Shown in pieces: positions 1-7,881 of a stretch of 64,000 nucleotides of DNA (positions within the stretch are counted from its first letter, which is position 1; each line of letters starts with the position of its first letter). The notes beneath the pieces were generated by a model, which was not told the origin of the DNA, searched no databases, and saw nothing but the letters and a program-made list of their open reading frames with translations. Position numbers and translations under genes: made by a program. This stretch comes from Trebonia sp963734665. GTDB lineage: Bacteria; Actinomycetota; Actinomycetes; Streptosporangiales; Streptosporangiaceae. The DNA lies in assembly GCA_963734665.1 (NCBI GenBank), contig CAVTIR010000013.1:1798001-1862000 (forward strand), written 5' to 3'.

Positions 1-755
1 CGGTCGCCGGGCCGACGCAGGTCACCAATGATCAGGGCCACCAGCAGCAGGTTGATCTGCCCGAGGTACATGGTGCGGAACACCGGCTCGGTAAGCAGGG
101 CCGCAGCGCTGCCGAGCAGCGTGCCGCCGAGTTTGACCCGCCAGTCGAGGCCGCCTGCCCGGTACAGTCGCGCCATTCCATCGGGCAGGTCGCCGGAGGG
201 AACGGGAGGGCGTCCCGGTACAGGGGGTCGCCCCTCCGGGAGACAACTGTCCGTGCGAATTGGCCTGATACGATCGCGTTTTTCGCGATCAGGCCAGGTC
301 ACACGGACACCGGATGGTACGGGGGGTCGTCCCCCCGGGAGATAACAGAGCCCGTCCATCGTGAACCAGGCGGCGGCGGCCAGCAGTAGCAGGTTCACCA
401 CTTGAGACAGCCTTGGCAGGACCGACCAGGGGATGTAGGAGATGGCGACGAAGAAGAGCGCGGCGAACGGCGTGTAGGTGAACCTCAGCGCGACCTTGCT
501 CAGCGGCCAGTCATACAGCGGGTACTGGAACTGCGCGTCGTACGGCGGGCTGACGTGCCGGACGATGAGCCCGCCGTTGTTGTACACCTTCAGGTCCGCG
601 GGGTCGATCGTGTACGCCGTCGCGTGGGCGAACGCGTAGGCGAGCCAGCCGAGCAGCACGATGGCGAAGGACGTCCCGCCGATGAGAAGCAGGCGCGACC
701 CGAATGCCTGATTACGAGGCGTGGCATATTCGCGACGCTCAAGTACCGAACTCAC
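1..755 (-). CDS. GT87-family membrane glycosyltransferase, N-terminal part
   Basis: The gene runs off the left edge, so only about 251 N-terminal codons are present. I place the start at GTG 755, with GGTAGGG just upstream; an in-frame GTG at 764 is the alternative. The protein has a short basic tail, a first membrane helix (LLLIGGTSFAIVLLGWLAY), an outside loop with PPYDAQFQYPLYDWPLS, further helices and, near the edge, GQINLLLVALIIGDL. That combination is typical of GT87/DUF2029 polyprenyl-phosphate mannosyltransferases that act at the membrane. Between about 185 and 345 the frame stays open through a proline/arginine-rich stretch (GRPPVP repeated) encoded by palindromic repeat DNA, an apparent in-frame insertion between helices. 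Family assignment is inference from topology and motif. Confidence 0.65.
   Translation of the reverse strand, partial: MSSVLERREYATPRNQAFGSRLLLIGGTSFAIVLLGWLAYAFAHATAYTIDPADLKVYNNGGLIVRHVSPPYDAQFQYPLYDWPLSKVALRFTYTPFAALFFVAISYIPWSVLPRLSQVVNLLLLAAAAWFTMDGLCYLPGGRPPVPSGVRVTWPDREKRDRIRPIRTDSCLPEGRPPVPGRPPVPSGDLPDGMARLYRAGGLDWRVKLGGTLLGSAAALLTEPVFRTMYLGQINLLLVALIIGDLRRPGD
185..345. repeat. Paired palindromic GC repeats flanking an imperfect hairpin, inside a gene
   Basis: Two copies of a GGTAC(A/G)GGGGGTCG(C/T)CCC unit, each followed by CCGGGAGA and then AAC, lie at about 219-249 and 317-347. Between them an imperfect inverted repeat starts with GTCCGTGCGAATTGGCC near 249, turns at CGCGTTTTTCGCG and returns to CACACGGAC near 307. 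The whole block is read through in frame by the glycosyltransferase. The unit belongs to the dispersed GGGGGGACGACCCCCC family also found at 1684, 13880, 13914, 37372 and 42485. Confidence 0.7.
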
Positions 756-886
756 CCGCGTCACCCTACCGGGCACTAACTCGCGTCGCTGGTGCCACGC
801 AAGGATTTTGCTTACTGAGTTCGCAGGCATGGGAGGCTATATGAAGTTATTTCGTACAGAGGTCCGATTATCAGCCGCTATGACCG

Positions 887-1040
887 TCAGGCGATGATTT
901 TGCGGTAAAGCGGAGGAAAATCCGCCAGTGACGGGAGCACGTCCGCCGCTCCGGCCGCCCGCAGCTCGGCGGCGGTGAACGAGCCCGTGGGGGACGCCCA
1001 CGCCGCGCGCTCCCGCCATGGCCGCTCCCGCCATGTCCGC
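887..1040 (-). pseudogene. HAD-hydrolase C-terminal remnant
   Basis: Downstream of the MFS gene on the same strand, one frame ends in PTGSFTAAELRAAGAADVLP followed by SLADFPPLYRKIIA and a stop at 887. This resembles the C-terminal end of HAD phosphatases (small residue-rich G-x-F/T-x-x-E-L, AGAD-x-V, S-L-x-D-F/L). The preceding residues expected in the family (RGVGV) appear in a neighbouring frame, so the piece looks frameshifted as well as truncated: no motif I-III region precedes it. Short match, moderate to low confidence. Confidence 0.35.
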
Positions 1041-1046
1041 CGGCGG

Positions 1047-2351
1047 TCAGGCGTTCCCTTCCGCTTCCGCCGATTCAACTTGCAGCGCGTCGGGCAGCAT
1101 TCTCGGGCGGGCGGCGAGGATACCCGAGACGAGCAGCACGACGCTGAGCGCCAACAGCACCATGACCGGCGGGGTCCAGCTGCCCGTCGCCGAGTGCAGC
1201 AGCCCGACCTCGAGGGGGCCGGCGCTGGCGAGGAGGTAGCCGACCGCCTGGGCGAATGACGACAGCGACGCGGCCGCCGCAGCGTGCGGCGCGCGGGCCG
1301 CGGTGAAGAAGATCGCGAGGGCCAAGGCCGCGTTCTGGCCCGCGCCGAGGAGCAGCGCCCAGGCGACCGCCCCGCCGAGGGGCGCGTACAGCAGGGCGGC
1401 CAGGCCGCCGGCCACCGCGATCACGGTCGGCACGACGAGGATGACCTGCGAGCGCATCCGCTGCGCGGCCATCGGGATGAACATGGAGACGGCCAGGTTG
1501 CCGACGCCCATCAGGGCGAGCAGGTCGCCCGCTCCCGCGGCGCTCTCCCCCCGGTCGCGCAGCATCGTCGGCAGCCAGGACAGCGCCGCGTAGTACAGCA
1601 GCGACTGCAGCCCCATGAAGAGGGTCACGTGCCAGGTGAGCGCGTACCGGTATACCGCCACGCGAGCCGGGCGCACGGGCGCCAGGGGGGCGTCCCCCTC
1701 GGGGGTAATTGGCCGGATAGAGTTGGCCGAATTCGTTCGGGATGATCCTGACCTTGACCTTGCCTGGGGGAGCCACAAGACCGCGGCGAGGGCGGCCGGG
1801 GCAGCCAGCCAGCCGAGGGTCAGCGCGACCGAGCCGCCGGTGTCCTGCCAGAGCGGGACGCTTACCACCGACGCGACGATCGCGCCTGCGGACAGCGCGG
1901 TGATGTACATGCCGATCAGGAAGCCGGCCCGCTCCGGCCAGCGGCGCTTGATCAGGCTGGACAGCAGGACGTTCATGACCGCGATCGCGCCGCTCGACAG
2001 GATGGTGCCGGGGAAGAGCAGCGCCCTGGGGGCTACGCCGCGGGCGACCAGGCCGATGGTCAGGGCGATGATCGCGCCTTGCAGGACGCGCTCCTCCCCC
2101 GCGCGCCTGGCGAGGAGGGCGGCGAAGCCGGAGACGACGCCGAAGCAGATGACCGGGGTGGCGGCGAGGATGGAGATCGTCGCACTGGACAGGCCAAGGC
2201 TGGACTGGAGCTCGGGGAAGACCGCGGGGAGGCTGGTGATCGCGGTGCGCAGGTTAAACCCGAGGGCGAGCACGCCGACCACGAGCAGCGTCCGCTCTAC
2301 CCGGAGAGATCTCTGACCGGAGGCGGCCGGCGGCGACTGGGTTTGACTCAC
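1047..2351 (-). CDS. MFS transporter, CynX/NimT (cyanate permease-like) family
   Basis: A 434-residue protein from a GTG start with about 12 hydrophobic helices. Helix 1 carries GFNLRTAITSLPAVFPELQ, the hallmark N-terminus of CynX/NimT permeases, which export or import small anions and nitroimidazoles. The central cytoplasmic loop after helix 6 (about residues 195-230) contains SRTNSANSIRPITPEGDAPL, encoded by repeat DNA at about 1680-1770 (palindrome, AATTGGCC inverted repeat, and a CCCGAACGAATTCGGCC stretch shared with 15490-15510). The insertion leaves the frame intact and falls in the loop least likely to disturb folding. It is divergent from the MATE gene, with only 63 bases between starts. 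Substrate unknown. Confidence 0.8.
   Translation of the reverse strand: MSQTQSPPAASGQRSLRVERTLLVVGVLALGFNLRTAITSLPAVFPELQSSLGLSSATISILAATPVICFGVVSGFAALLARRAGEERVLQGAIIALTIGLVARGVAPRALLFPGTILSSGAIAVMNVLLSSLIKRRWPERAGFLIGMYITALSAGAIVASVVSVPLWQDTGGSVALTLGWLAAPAALAAVLWLPQARSRSGSSRTNSANSIRPITPEGDAPLAPVRPARVAVYRYALTWHVTLFMGLQSLLYYAALSWLPTMLRDRGESAAGAGDLLALMGVGNLAVSMFIPMAAQRMRSQVILVVPTVIAVAGGLAALLYAPLGGAVAWALLLGAGQNAALALAIFFTAARAPHAAAAASLSSFAQAVGYLLASAGPLEVGLLHSATGSWTPPVMVLLALSVVLLVSGILAARPRMLPDALQVESAEAEGNA
1684..1770. repeat. Dispersed GC palindrome plus AATTGGCC inverted repeat inside the MFS gene
   Basis: GGGGGGCGTCCCCCTCGGGGG at 1684-1704 is followed by AATTGGCC...GGCCGAATT (about 1707-1732) and CGTTCGGGATGATCC. 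The first part matches the GGGGGGACGACCCCCC family. The AATTGGCC part is shared with the hairpin at 250-305, and the last part with 15490-15510. Confidence 0.65.
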
Positions 2352-2414
2352 GAATATCTAACCGTACCGGACGGGGCGATATCGGCCCAGACGTCGCCCT
2401 ATATCCTGGCGGGC

Positions 2415-3911
2415 GTGAGCCCGGCCGTGCGAGATCTCAACTGGCCCGATCTCGACCGCCGGATCGCACGGCTGGCGATACCGGCGCTCGGCGCGATCCT
2501 CGCCGAGCCGCTCTACAACCTCGTCGACACCGCGATCGTCGGGCACCTCGGGCGCTCCCCGCTCGACACCCTGGCCATCGCGGCGTCCGCGCTGTCGATC
2601 GTCGCCTGGCTGGCCATCTTCCTGTCGACCGCCACGACGACCGAGGTGGCGCGGAGCGCCGCGCGGGGTAAGCATGGCGCGGCGGGGCGCGCGGTCGGCG
2701 CCGCCTACTCGGTCGCCGCCGGGTGGGGCGTGGTGACCTCGGTCGCCATCACGCTCATCGCACCGCTCCTGGTTCTCTTGCTTGGCGGGCACGCCGGCAT
2801 CGGGTCGGCCGCTGTTGAATACATCCGGATCTCTTCCCTCGGCCTGCCGTTCCTCTACCTGTCGTATGCGGGCAACGGGCACCTCATCGGCCTGGAGGAC
2901 ACCAGGACGCCGCTGGTGATCGCGGTGGGGGCCAATGTCGTGAACGTTGTCCTTGAGGTCACGTTCGTGTTCGGGCTGCACCTCGGCCTGGTTGGCTCGG
3001 CGTGGGGCACGGTCGCGGCGCAGGTACTCGCGGCGGCGGCGTACGGGGTCGCGTCGCGCCGGTCGCCGTACCCGCCGCTGCGGCCCGCGCGCGGTGACGT
3101 GCTTGCCGTGCTGCGCGACGGGCACCGGCTGTCCGTGCGGACGATCGCGCTCGGCGTGGTCCCCCTCGCCGCTACGGCGGTCGCCGCGCGACTCGGCCCC
3201 ATCCCGCTGGCCGGGCAGCAGGTCGCCTACCGGCTGTGGGGAATGCTGTCGCTGGCCACGGACGCACTTGCCGTGCCCGCGCAGGTGTACGTCAGCGGGG
3301 CGCTCAGCCGCGGCGACCGGGCGGCGGCGCGGCGCGTGGCGCGGCGCACGCTCGTGCTCGGGATCGCCTTCGGCTGCGGCCTCGGCCTGGTGACCGCCGC
3401 GCTCGCCCTCTTCGCGCCTGCCGCGTTCACCAGCGACCCCGCGGTCCAGCACGCCGCGGTCACGGGACTGCTCTGGTCAGCGGCAACTCAGCCCCTGGCC
3501 GCGCTCGCTTTCGTCTACGACGGCGTCATCCTCGGCCTCGGCGACTACACCGCCATGCGTCGCGCGATGCTGCTGTCGATCCTTGCCTTCGCGCCGCTGG
3601 CCGGGCTGGTGCTGCGGTTCCACTGGATCGGGCTGCCCGGCGTGTGGACCGCGCTCGGCTGCTGGCTCGCCTGCCGTGCGGTGCTGCTCTGGCGGCGCTG
3701 GGCTGATGCCGATGCTGGCGCTGCTGGCTCCCGCGTGTCTGGCTCCCGCTTGTCTGGTTCCCGGTTGCCGGTCCCAGCGGTAGGCGGACAGCCCGCGCTT
3801 GACGGCCAGGGCCAGCCCGGCCAGGGCGACGATGACCCGCAGGATGGTGACCGGGAGGTGCCGTGCCAGTCGCTGCCCGGCAAAGCCGCCGATGAGGAAG
3901 CCGGCGGCTAG
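2415..3911 (+). CDS. MATE family efflux protein with anomalous C-terminal extension
   Basis: A multidrug/toxin exporter of the MATE family, about 12 membrane helices. The N-terminal helix has IPALGAILAEPLYNLVDTAI and the motif GHLGRSPLDTLAIA, and the second half repeats the fold (LAGQQVAYRLWGMLS). I chose GTG 2415, directly before the conserved DRRIARLAIPALG segment, because the open frame back to 2079 runs antisense through the MFS gene. The family normally ends near LWRRW (about residue 430). Here the frame continues about 70 residues through GSRVSGSRLSGSRL, encoded by a 15-base micro-repeat, and then antisense through a TSUP remnant. The tail is therefore probably accidental read-through after loss of the original stop. 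Confidence 0.82.
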   Translation: MSPAVRDLNWPDLDRRIARLAIPALGAILAEPLYNLVDTAIVGHLGRSPLDTLAIAASALSIVAWLAIFLSTATTTEVARSAARGKHGAAGRAVGAAYSVAAGWGVVTSVAITLIAPLLVLLLGGHAGIGSAAVEYIRISSLGLPFLYLSYAGNGHLIGLEDTRTPLVIAVGANVVNVVLEVTFVFGLHLGLVGSAWGTVAAQVLAAAAYGVASRRSPYPPLRPARGDVLAVLRDGHRLSVRTIALGVVPLAATAVAARLGPIPLAGQQVAYRLWGMLSLATDALAVPAQVYVSGALSRGDRAAARRVARRTLVLGIAFGCGLGLVTAALALFAPAAFTSDPAVQHAAVTGLLWSAATQPLAALAFVYDGVILGLGDYTAMRRAMLLSILAFAPLAGLVLRFHWIGLPGVWTALGCWLACRAVLLWRRWADADAGAAGSRVSGSRLSGSRLPVPAVGGQPALDGQGQPGQGDDDPQDGDREVPCQSLPGKAADEEAGG

Positions 3912-4035
3912 CGGCGCCGCGATCGCCCAGTCCACGGGCCCGTACAGGGCGGCCAACCGCGCTCTATAACGCTTTCACCGGCGGCGAGGACCGCCGTGAT
4001 TTTCCTCGCAGCACATTACGGATACCTGACGTGAT
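3770..4035 (-). pseudogene. TauE/SafE (TSUP) anion exporter remnant
   Basis: On the minus strand a frame reads LYGPVDWAIAAPLAAGFLIG, then GFAGQRLARHLPVTILRVIV and ALAGLALAVKRGLSAY. This is the last two helices of a TSUP permease, including the usual G-x-x-x-G-A/Q-R-L-A-R-x-L-P signature. In front of it the matching sequence (RKITAVLAAGESVI) lies in another frame and is cut off by the start of the plus-strand gene at 4039. Only about 80 of an expected 250 residues remain, so the gene is dead. It lies tail-to-tail over the MATE extension. Confidence 0.6.
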
Positions 4036-4038
4036 CGC

Positions 4039-5730
4039 GTGATTACCTGTGGTGAAATAAACGGCGTGCGGTCATCGGGGGGGTCCCAGGCTGCCGGCGA
4101 TTTCGCGCCGGATTACGCCGAAGCCGGGGTCGCCGACGCGCGTGAGGCCCGGCCACGAGCGCGCGCCGGCGCGCGCCGGCGCTGCGCCGTGGCCGGCGCC
4201 TGGGTGACCGGGACGGCTCTTGCCTTCGTGGTCTACCTGCGCCTCGCGCAGACCCGCGCGGTCAACTCCGACGGCGCGTCCCAGGCGCTGCAGGCCTGGG
4301 ACATGCTGCACGGCAACCCGCTGCTGCGCGGCTGGACCGTGTTGGACGTCTCCTTCTACACCACGGAGCTGCCGCAGTATGCGCTCGTGGAGCTCATCCG
4401 GGGCCTGCGCGCGGACGTGGTGACGACCTGTGCCGCCATGACGTACACGCTGGTCGTGCTGCTCGCGGCGCTGGTCGCCAAGGGCACCGCGACAGGGCGC
4501 CAGGGGATGCTCCGCGTCGCGGTAGCCGCAGGGATCATGCTGGCGCCGCAGCTCGGCTCCGGCACCAACGTGCTGCTGTCCTCCCCGGACCACATCGGCA
4601 CGTCGGCACCGCTGCTGCTGACCTGGCTGGTCCTCGACCGGGGCGGTCGCCGGTGGTATGTCCCGGTGATCACGTCGGTGCTGCTCGCCTGGGCGGAGGT
4701 CGCGGACTCCGTCGTGCTCATCGCCGGGATCATCCCCCTGGCCCTGGTGTGCGCGGTGCGGGCGGCGCGCCGCGCCCTGGCCCGGGCGGGGCGCGAGGCC
4801 TGCTACGAGCTGGCCATGGCAGGCGGGGCACTCGCCGCGGCGGAGGCGGCGAGTGCGATCCTGCGGGCCATCACCGGCGCGGGAGGCTTTACGGTCGAGC
4901 CGCTCGGCACCCAGCTGGCACCGCTGGGCGAGATCTTCCGGCACAACCTGCCGGTGACGGGGCAGTCCCTGCTGCTGCTCTTCGGCGCGTACGCCGGCGG
5001 GCCGTCCACCAGGGAGGTGACGGTCTTCCTCCTGCTGCACCTCGCCGGGGTCGCCCTTGCCGCCGCCGGGGTCGCGGCCGCGGCGTGGCGGCTGCGCCGG
5101 GGCGGTGACCTGGCCAGCCAGGTGCTGCTCGCCGCCATCGCGGTCAACCTCGGGGCGTTCATCGTGACCCAGCGGGCCTTGGACGTGACCTCCGCGCGGG
5201 AGATCGCGCCGGCCGCGCCGTTCGCGGCCGCGCTCGCCGCCCGGCAGCTTTCCCCGGCGCTCGGCCGCATCCTGCGCCGCCCGGCGGGACGCCTGCTGAT
5301 CGTCATCGGGATCGGCTACGTCGCCGGCCTCGGCCTGGAGCTCACCGCCCCGGCCGCCCCGCCGCAGAACGCGCAGCTCACCGCCTGGCTGGAGAGCCAC
5401 GATCTCGGCGGCTCCGGGCTCGGCGGCTACTGGCAGGCCAGCGTCGTGACGCTGACCAGCGGGGGCACGGTCGCAATCCGGCCGATCGCCGACAACGGCA
5501 ACGGCAACGGGGCCGGCCCGTACCACGGCGAGATCAAGGACGCCTGGTTCGACCCTCGGCAGTCATCCGCGCACTTCGTCGTCTTGAACCCCGGCGAGCC
5601 CGAGTACCCGGGGTACGCGGACTACCCGGCGGTCCGCGCCACGTGGGGCAGGCCCGCTCGCGTCTACCACGTCGGCCAGTACACGATCTGGTACTGGCCG
5701 AAGAACCTGCTCAGCACCATCCGCCACTAA
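4039..5730 (+). CDS. Large polytopic membrane protein, possible GT-C-type glycosyltransferase
   Basis: A 563-residue protein from GTG 4039. A later start near the first helix (about residue 50, CAVAGAWVTGTALAFVVYLR) cannot be excluded. After helix 1 comes an outside loop with VNSDGASQALQAWDMLHGNP, which has the acidic residue and aromatic pattern of GT-C glycosyltransferases. About ten helices and a soluble C-terminal domain of roughly 150 residues follow (GGYWQASVVTLTSGG, PEYPGYADYPAVR). I recognise no specific family; similar proteins are usually annotated as hypothetical. It overlaps the front of the TSUP remnant, and a lipoprotein gene follows 22 bases later. Confidence 0.7.
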   Translation: MITCGEINGVRSSGGSQAAGDFAPDYAEAGVADAREARPRARAGARRRCAVAGAWVTGTALAFVVYLRLAQTRAVNSDGASQALQAWDMLHGNPLLRGWTVLDVSFYTTELPQYALVELIRGLRADVVTTCAAMTYTLVVLLAALVAKGTATGRQGMLRVAVAAGIMLAPQLGSGTNVLLSSPDHIGTSAPLLLTWLVLDRGGRRWYVPVITSVLLAWAEVADSVVLIAGIIPLALVCAVRAARRALARAGREACYELAMAGGALAAAEAASAILRAITGAGGFTVEPLGTQLAPLGEIFRHNLPVTGQSLLLLFGAYAGGPSTREVTVFLLLHLAGVALAAAGVAAAAWRLRRGGDLASQVLLAAIAVNLGAFIVTQRALDVTSAREIAPAAPFAAALAARQLSPALGRILRRPAGRLLIVIGIGYVAGLGLELTAPAAPPQNAQLTAWLESHDLGGSGLGGYWQASVVTLTSGGTVAIRPIADNGNGNGAGPYHGEIKDAWFDPRQSSAHFVVLNPGEPEYPGYADYPAVRATWGRPARVYHVGQYTIWYWPKNLLSTIRH

Positions 5731-5752
5731 GGCAGCGTCTTTCGGGGGAGTC

Positions 5753-6223
5753 ATGACAGACAAACGTGCCAGCGCGCTGGTGCCACTGCTTGTCGCGTGC
5801 GGCCTGGCCGCCGGGTGCGCATCGGGCACCGGCTCGGTCGTCCGGGTCAGTAACGTTCTCAACTGCGGCAGGGTCGTAGATCCCACCGGTTACCAGCACG
5901 GGCCGCTCACCGCTAACCGGGCGATCGCGTTGCTCACCGAGATGCAGCTCGCCGGCGGGGCGGCGGCCATTGCCAGGGGGACGCCGAGCAGCGCCGAGAT
6001 CAGCACCCTGGACCTCATGGCCGTAGAGCTGTTGGGCTACTCGGGAAGCAAGCTGTCCGACAACGCGGAGGCCTTCGCCCAGGCTGAGCTGAGCTACCAC
6101 CCGTACAGCCTGATAGAAACCTCGTACGCGCGGCCACTTGACAACGACATCGCCGCCTTGGAACGAGACTGCCCGGACGGCATGGAGCTAGGCCGTCAAT
6201 GGTGGAACGCGGCCGGCGGGTGA
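5753..6223 (+). CDS. Putative lipoprotein of unknown function
   Basis: A 156-residue protein with a short basic N-terminus (MTDKR), a hydrophobic core and a lipobox ending LAAGC at residue 21, so it is predicted to be lipid-anchored outside the membrane. GGGGG lies 8 bases before the ATG. The mature part is helical and contains only two further cysteines (NCGRVVD and RDCPDG), perhaps a disulfide. No domain recognised. It follows the large membrane protein closely and probably shares its transcript. Confidence 0.65.
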   Translation: MTDKRASALVPLLVACGLAAGCASGTGSVVRVSNVLNCGRVVDPTGYQHGPLTANRAIALLTEMQLAGGAAAIARGTPSSAEISTLDLMAVELLGYSGSKLSDNAEAFAQAELSYHPYSLIETSYARPLDNDIAALERDCPDGMELGRQWWNAAGG

Positions 6224-6293
6224 CTGCCAGGAGGGCGGTCACCCGCCGATTCCCGCTGGTTGCGTCAACGGGCCGGTTATAGGCGGCCCGTTG
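6214..6293. terminator. Two hairpins between convergent genes
   Basis: CGGCGGGTGAC (6214-6224) pairs with GTCACCCGCCG (6238-6248), and CAACGGGCC (6266-6274) pairs with GGCCCGTTG (6285-6293). They sit between the lipoprotein gene (+) and the aldo/keto reductase gene (-), and can act as a bidirectional terminator. No T-run follows, as is common in this GC range. Confidence 0.6.
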
Positions 6294-6359
6294 CCGCAAT
6301 GGCTGGGCACCCGGTCCAGCTGGGCACCCTGCCAAGGAGACGGTCGTGCGGCTCGGGTC

Positions 6360-7322
6360 CTAGCGGCCGGAGGCTGGCGGGGGGACGATCTTGTCGATCG
6401 CCTCCAGCTGGTCTTCCGTGGGGATCCACTCGCCCGCTGCCGCGTTGGCCTTTACCTGGTCGGGGGACGTGGCGCCCGCGATGACTGAGGAGCAGCCTGG
6501 CTGGGCGGCCAGCCCGCCGATGGCGATCTCCAGGATGGAGACGCCCTGCTCCTGGCCCCAGGCGATGAGGGCCTCCACCTTGTCGAGCTTGGCGTCGGTG
6601 ACATAGCCGGTGCGGCGGGGCTCGGCCAGGCGGGAGTTCGCCGGGATGTCCTGGCCCCTGCGGACCTTGCCGGTGAGCAGGCCGTTCGCGAGGGGGAAGT
6701 ACGGCAGGACGCCGACGCCGAAGTGCCGGGCCGCCGGGACGACCTCCCTCTCCACGTCGCGCTCAAGGAGCGACCACTGGTTCTGCGCGGAGATGAACGG
6801 GGCGCGGCTTTCCGCGACCGCGGTGTGAGCGGCGTCGGCGATCTGCCAGCCGGAGAAATTCGAGTGACCGAGGTAGCGGACCTTGCCTTCCGTGACAAGG
6901 TCGTCAAGGGCGGCGAGGGTCTCGTCGATCGGGGTCACCGGGTCCGGGGTGTGCAGCTGGTACAGGTCGATGTAGTCAGTCTGCAGGCGGGTGAGGGACT
7001 TCTCGACGGCGAGCTTGATGTAGCTGCGGCCGGCCCTCGCGCCGGCGGCCGGGCCGTATCCCATGTCCGCACCCTGGTGGCCGAACTTGGTGGCCAGCAC
7101 GACCTTCTCGCGGCGGCCTTTGAGGGCCTCGCCGAGTGCTAGCTCGGAGGCACCGATCCCGCCGTAGGTCTCTGCTGTGTCGAGGAGCGTAATGCCCTCG
7201 TCAATCGCCGCGTCGACGACCGCGCGGGTCCGTGCGGTGTCGAGGCGGCCGCCAAAGTTGTTGCAGCCGAGGCCTACCACAGAGACGAGCAGGCCGGAGT
7301 CACCTAGGGTTCGATAGCGCAT
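6360..7322 (-). CDS. Aldo/keto reductase
   Basis: A 320-residue NAD(P)H-dependent oxidoreductase of the AKR superfamily. I chose ATG 7322 (MRYRTLGDSGLLVSVVGLGC), which begins exactly at the first strand of the fold; the longer open frame to 7634 adds no domain. The catalytic tetrad is visible: Asp and Tyr in LLDTAETYG, Lys in LATKFGH, His in LYQLHTPD. The coenzyme-binding end is present as SSVIAGATSPDQVKANA. Physiological substrate unknown. It is transcribed divergently from the WhiJ-like regulator across a 559-base gap. Confidence 0.9.
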   Translation of the reverse strand: MRYRTLGDSGLLVSVVGLGCNNFGGRLDTARTRAVVDAAIDEGITLLDTAETYGGIGASELALGEALKGRREKVVLATKFGHQGADMGYGPAAGARAGRSYIKLAVEKSLTRLQTDYIDLYQLHTPDPVTPIDETLAALDDLVTEGKVRYLGHSNFSGWQIADAAHTAVAESRAPFISAQNQWSLLERDVEREVVPAARHFGVGVLPYFPLANGLLTGKVRRGQDIPANSRLAEPRRTGYVTDAKLDKVEALIAWGQEQGVSILEIAIGGLAAQPGCSSVIAGATSPDQVKANAAAGEWIPTEDQLEAIDKIVPPPASGR

Positions 7323-7881
7323 ACCTGGATCATACGGAGGGCGGTTCGGCCTGCAGCGCCCGGCGGTGCCAGACCGTGCCGGACCGTGCCGGCATTGGGC
7401 ATAAGCCACAGCCCGAAAATTATCGGAAGGCAATTGCCGGGGCGCACTTGTGTCCTGTTCGCCCGCACAGGACACAAGTGGCCGATTTAACGGATAACGG
7501 CGGCGCAATTCCGCTGGCGAGTTCTTTGCTTTACGATGAGCGTCCGGCGACCGGACCGGGACCCACGACCCCCGCGCGCCACAAGCGGATCTCGCGTCTT
7601 GCGCCTGCACAAAAACCTCACCTGGCATGCACAACGCGTGAGAAGTTTGCTACGCGGACGTCACCCTGCGGGGCCCTCAGGGCGGGCGATGGCCAACATT
7701 AATGCGCAATTTTGAGGATCGGATAGCCGACATAGAATCGCATATGCGATATCATTGGGTCGCAGCGCGAGGGCGGACGGCCAACGCAATTGCGCGGCAC
7801 AGGCTATATCAGCCCTGCAAGGCTAGCCGCGCGCGTTTAGTCGTACCGCATGGCATCAGGAATGACGAGGAGGTCGGCGGC
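7323..7881. other. 559-base gene-free divergent region
   Basis: Lower in GC than its surroundings and holding the promoters of the aldo/keto reductase and the HTH gene. It contains a 36-base hairpin (7445-7480) and AT-rich blocks such as CATATGCGATATC near 7740. Open frames here have no family match and poor codon bias, so I call none. Confidence 0.5.
7445..7480. repeat. Perfect 14-bp inverted repeat
   Basis: CACTTGTGTCCTGT and ACAGGACACAAGTG are separated by 8 bases. The position is intergenic, between divergent genes, so it may be an operator or a transcribed hairpin rather than a terminator. Confidence 0.7.

Noticed and set aside
2079..2414. Longer N-terminus for the MATE gene
   Set aside because: The added residues are antisense to the MFS gene and hydrophilic; MATE proteins begin at the first helix.
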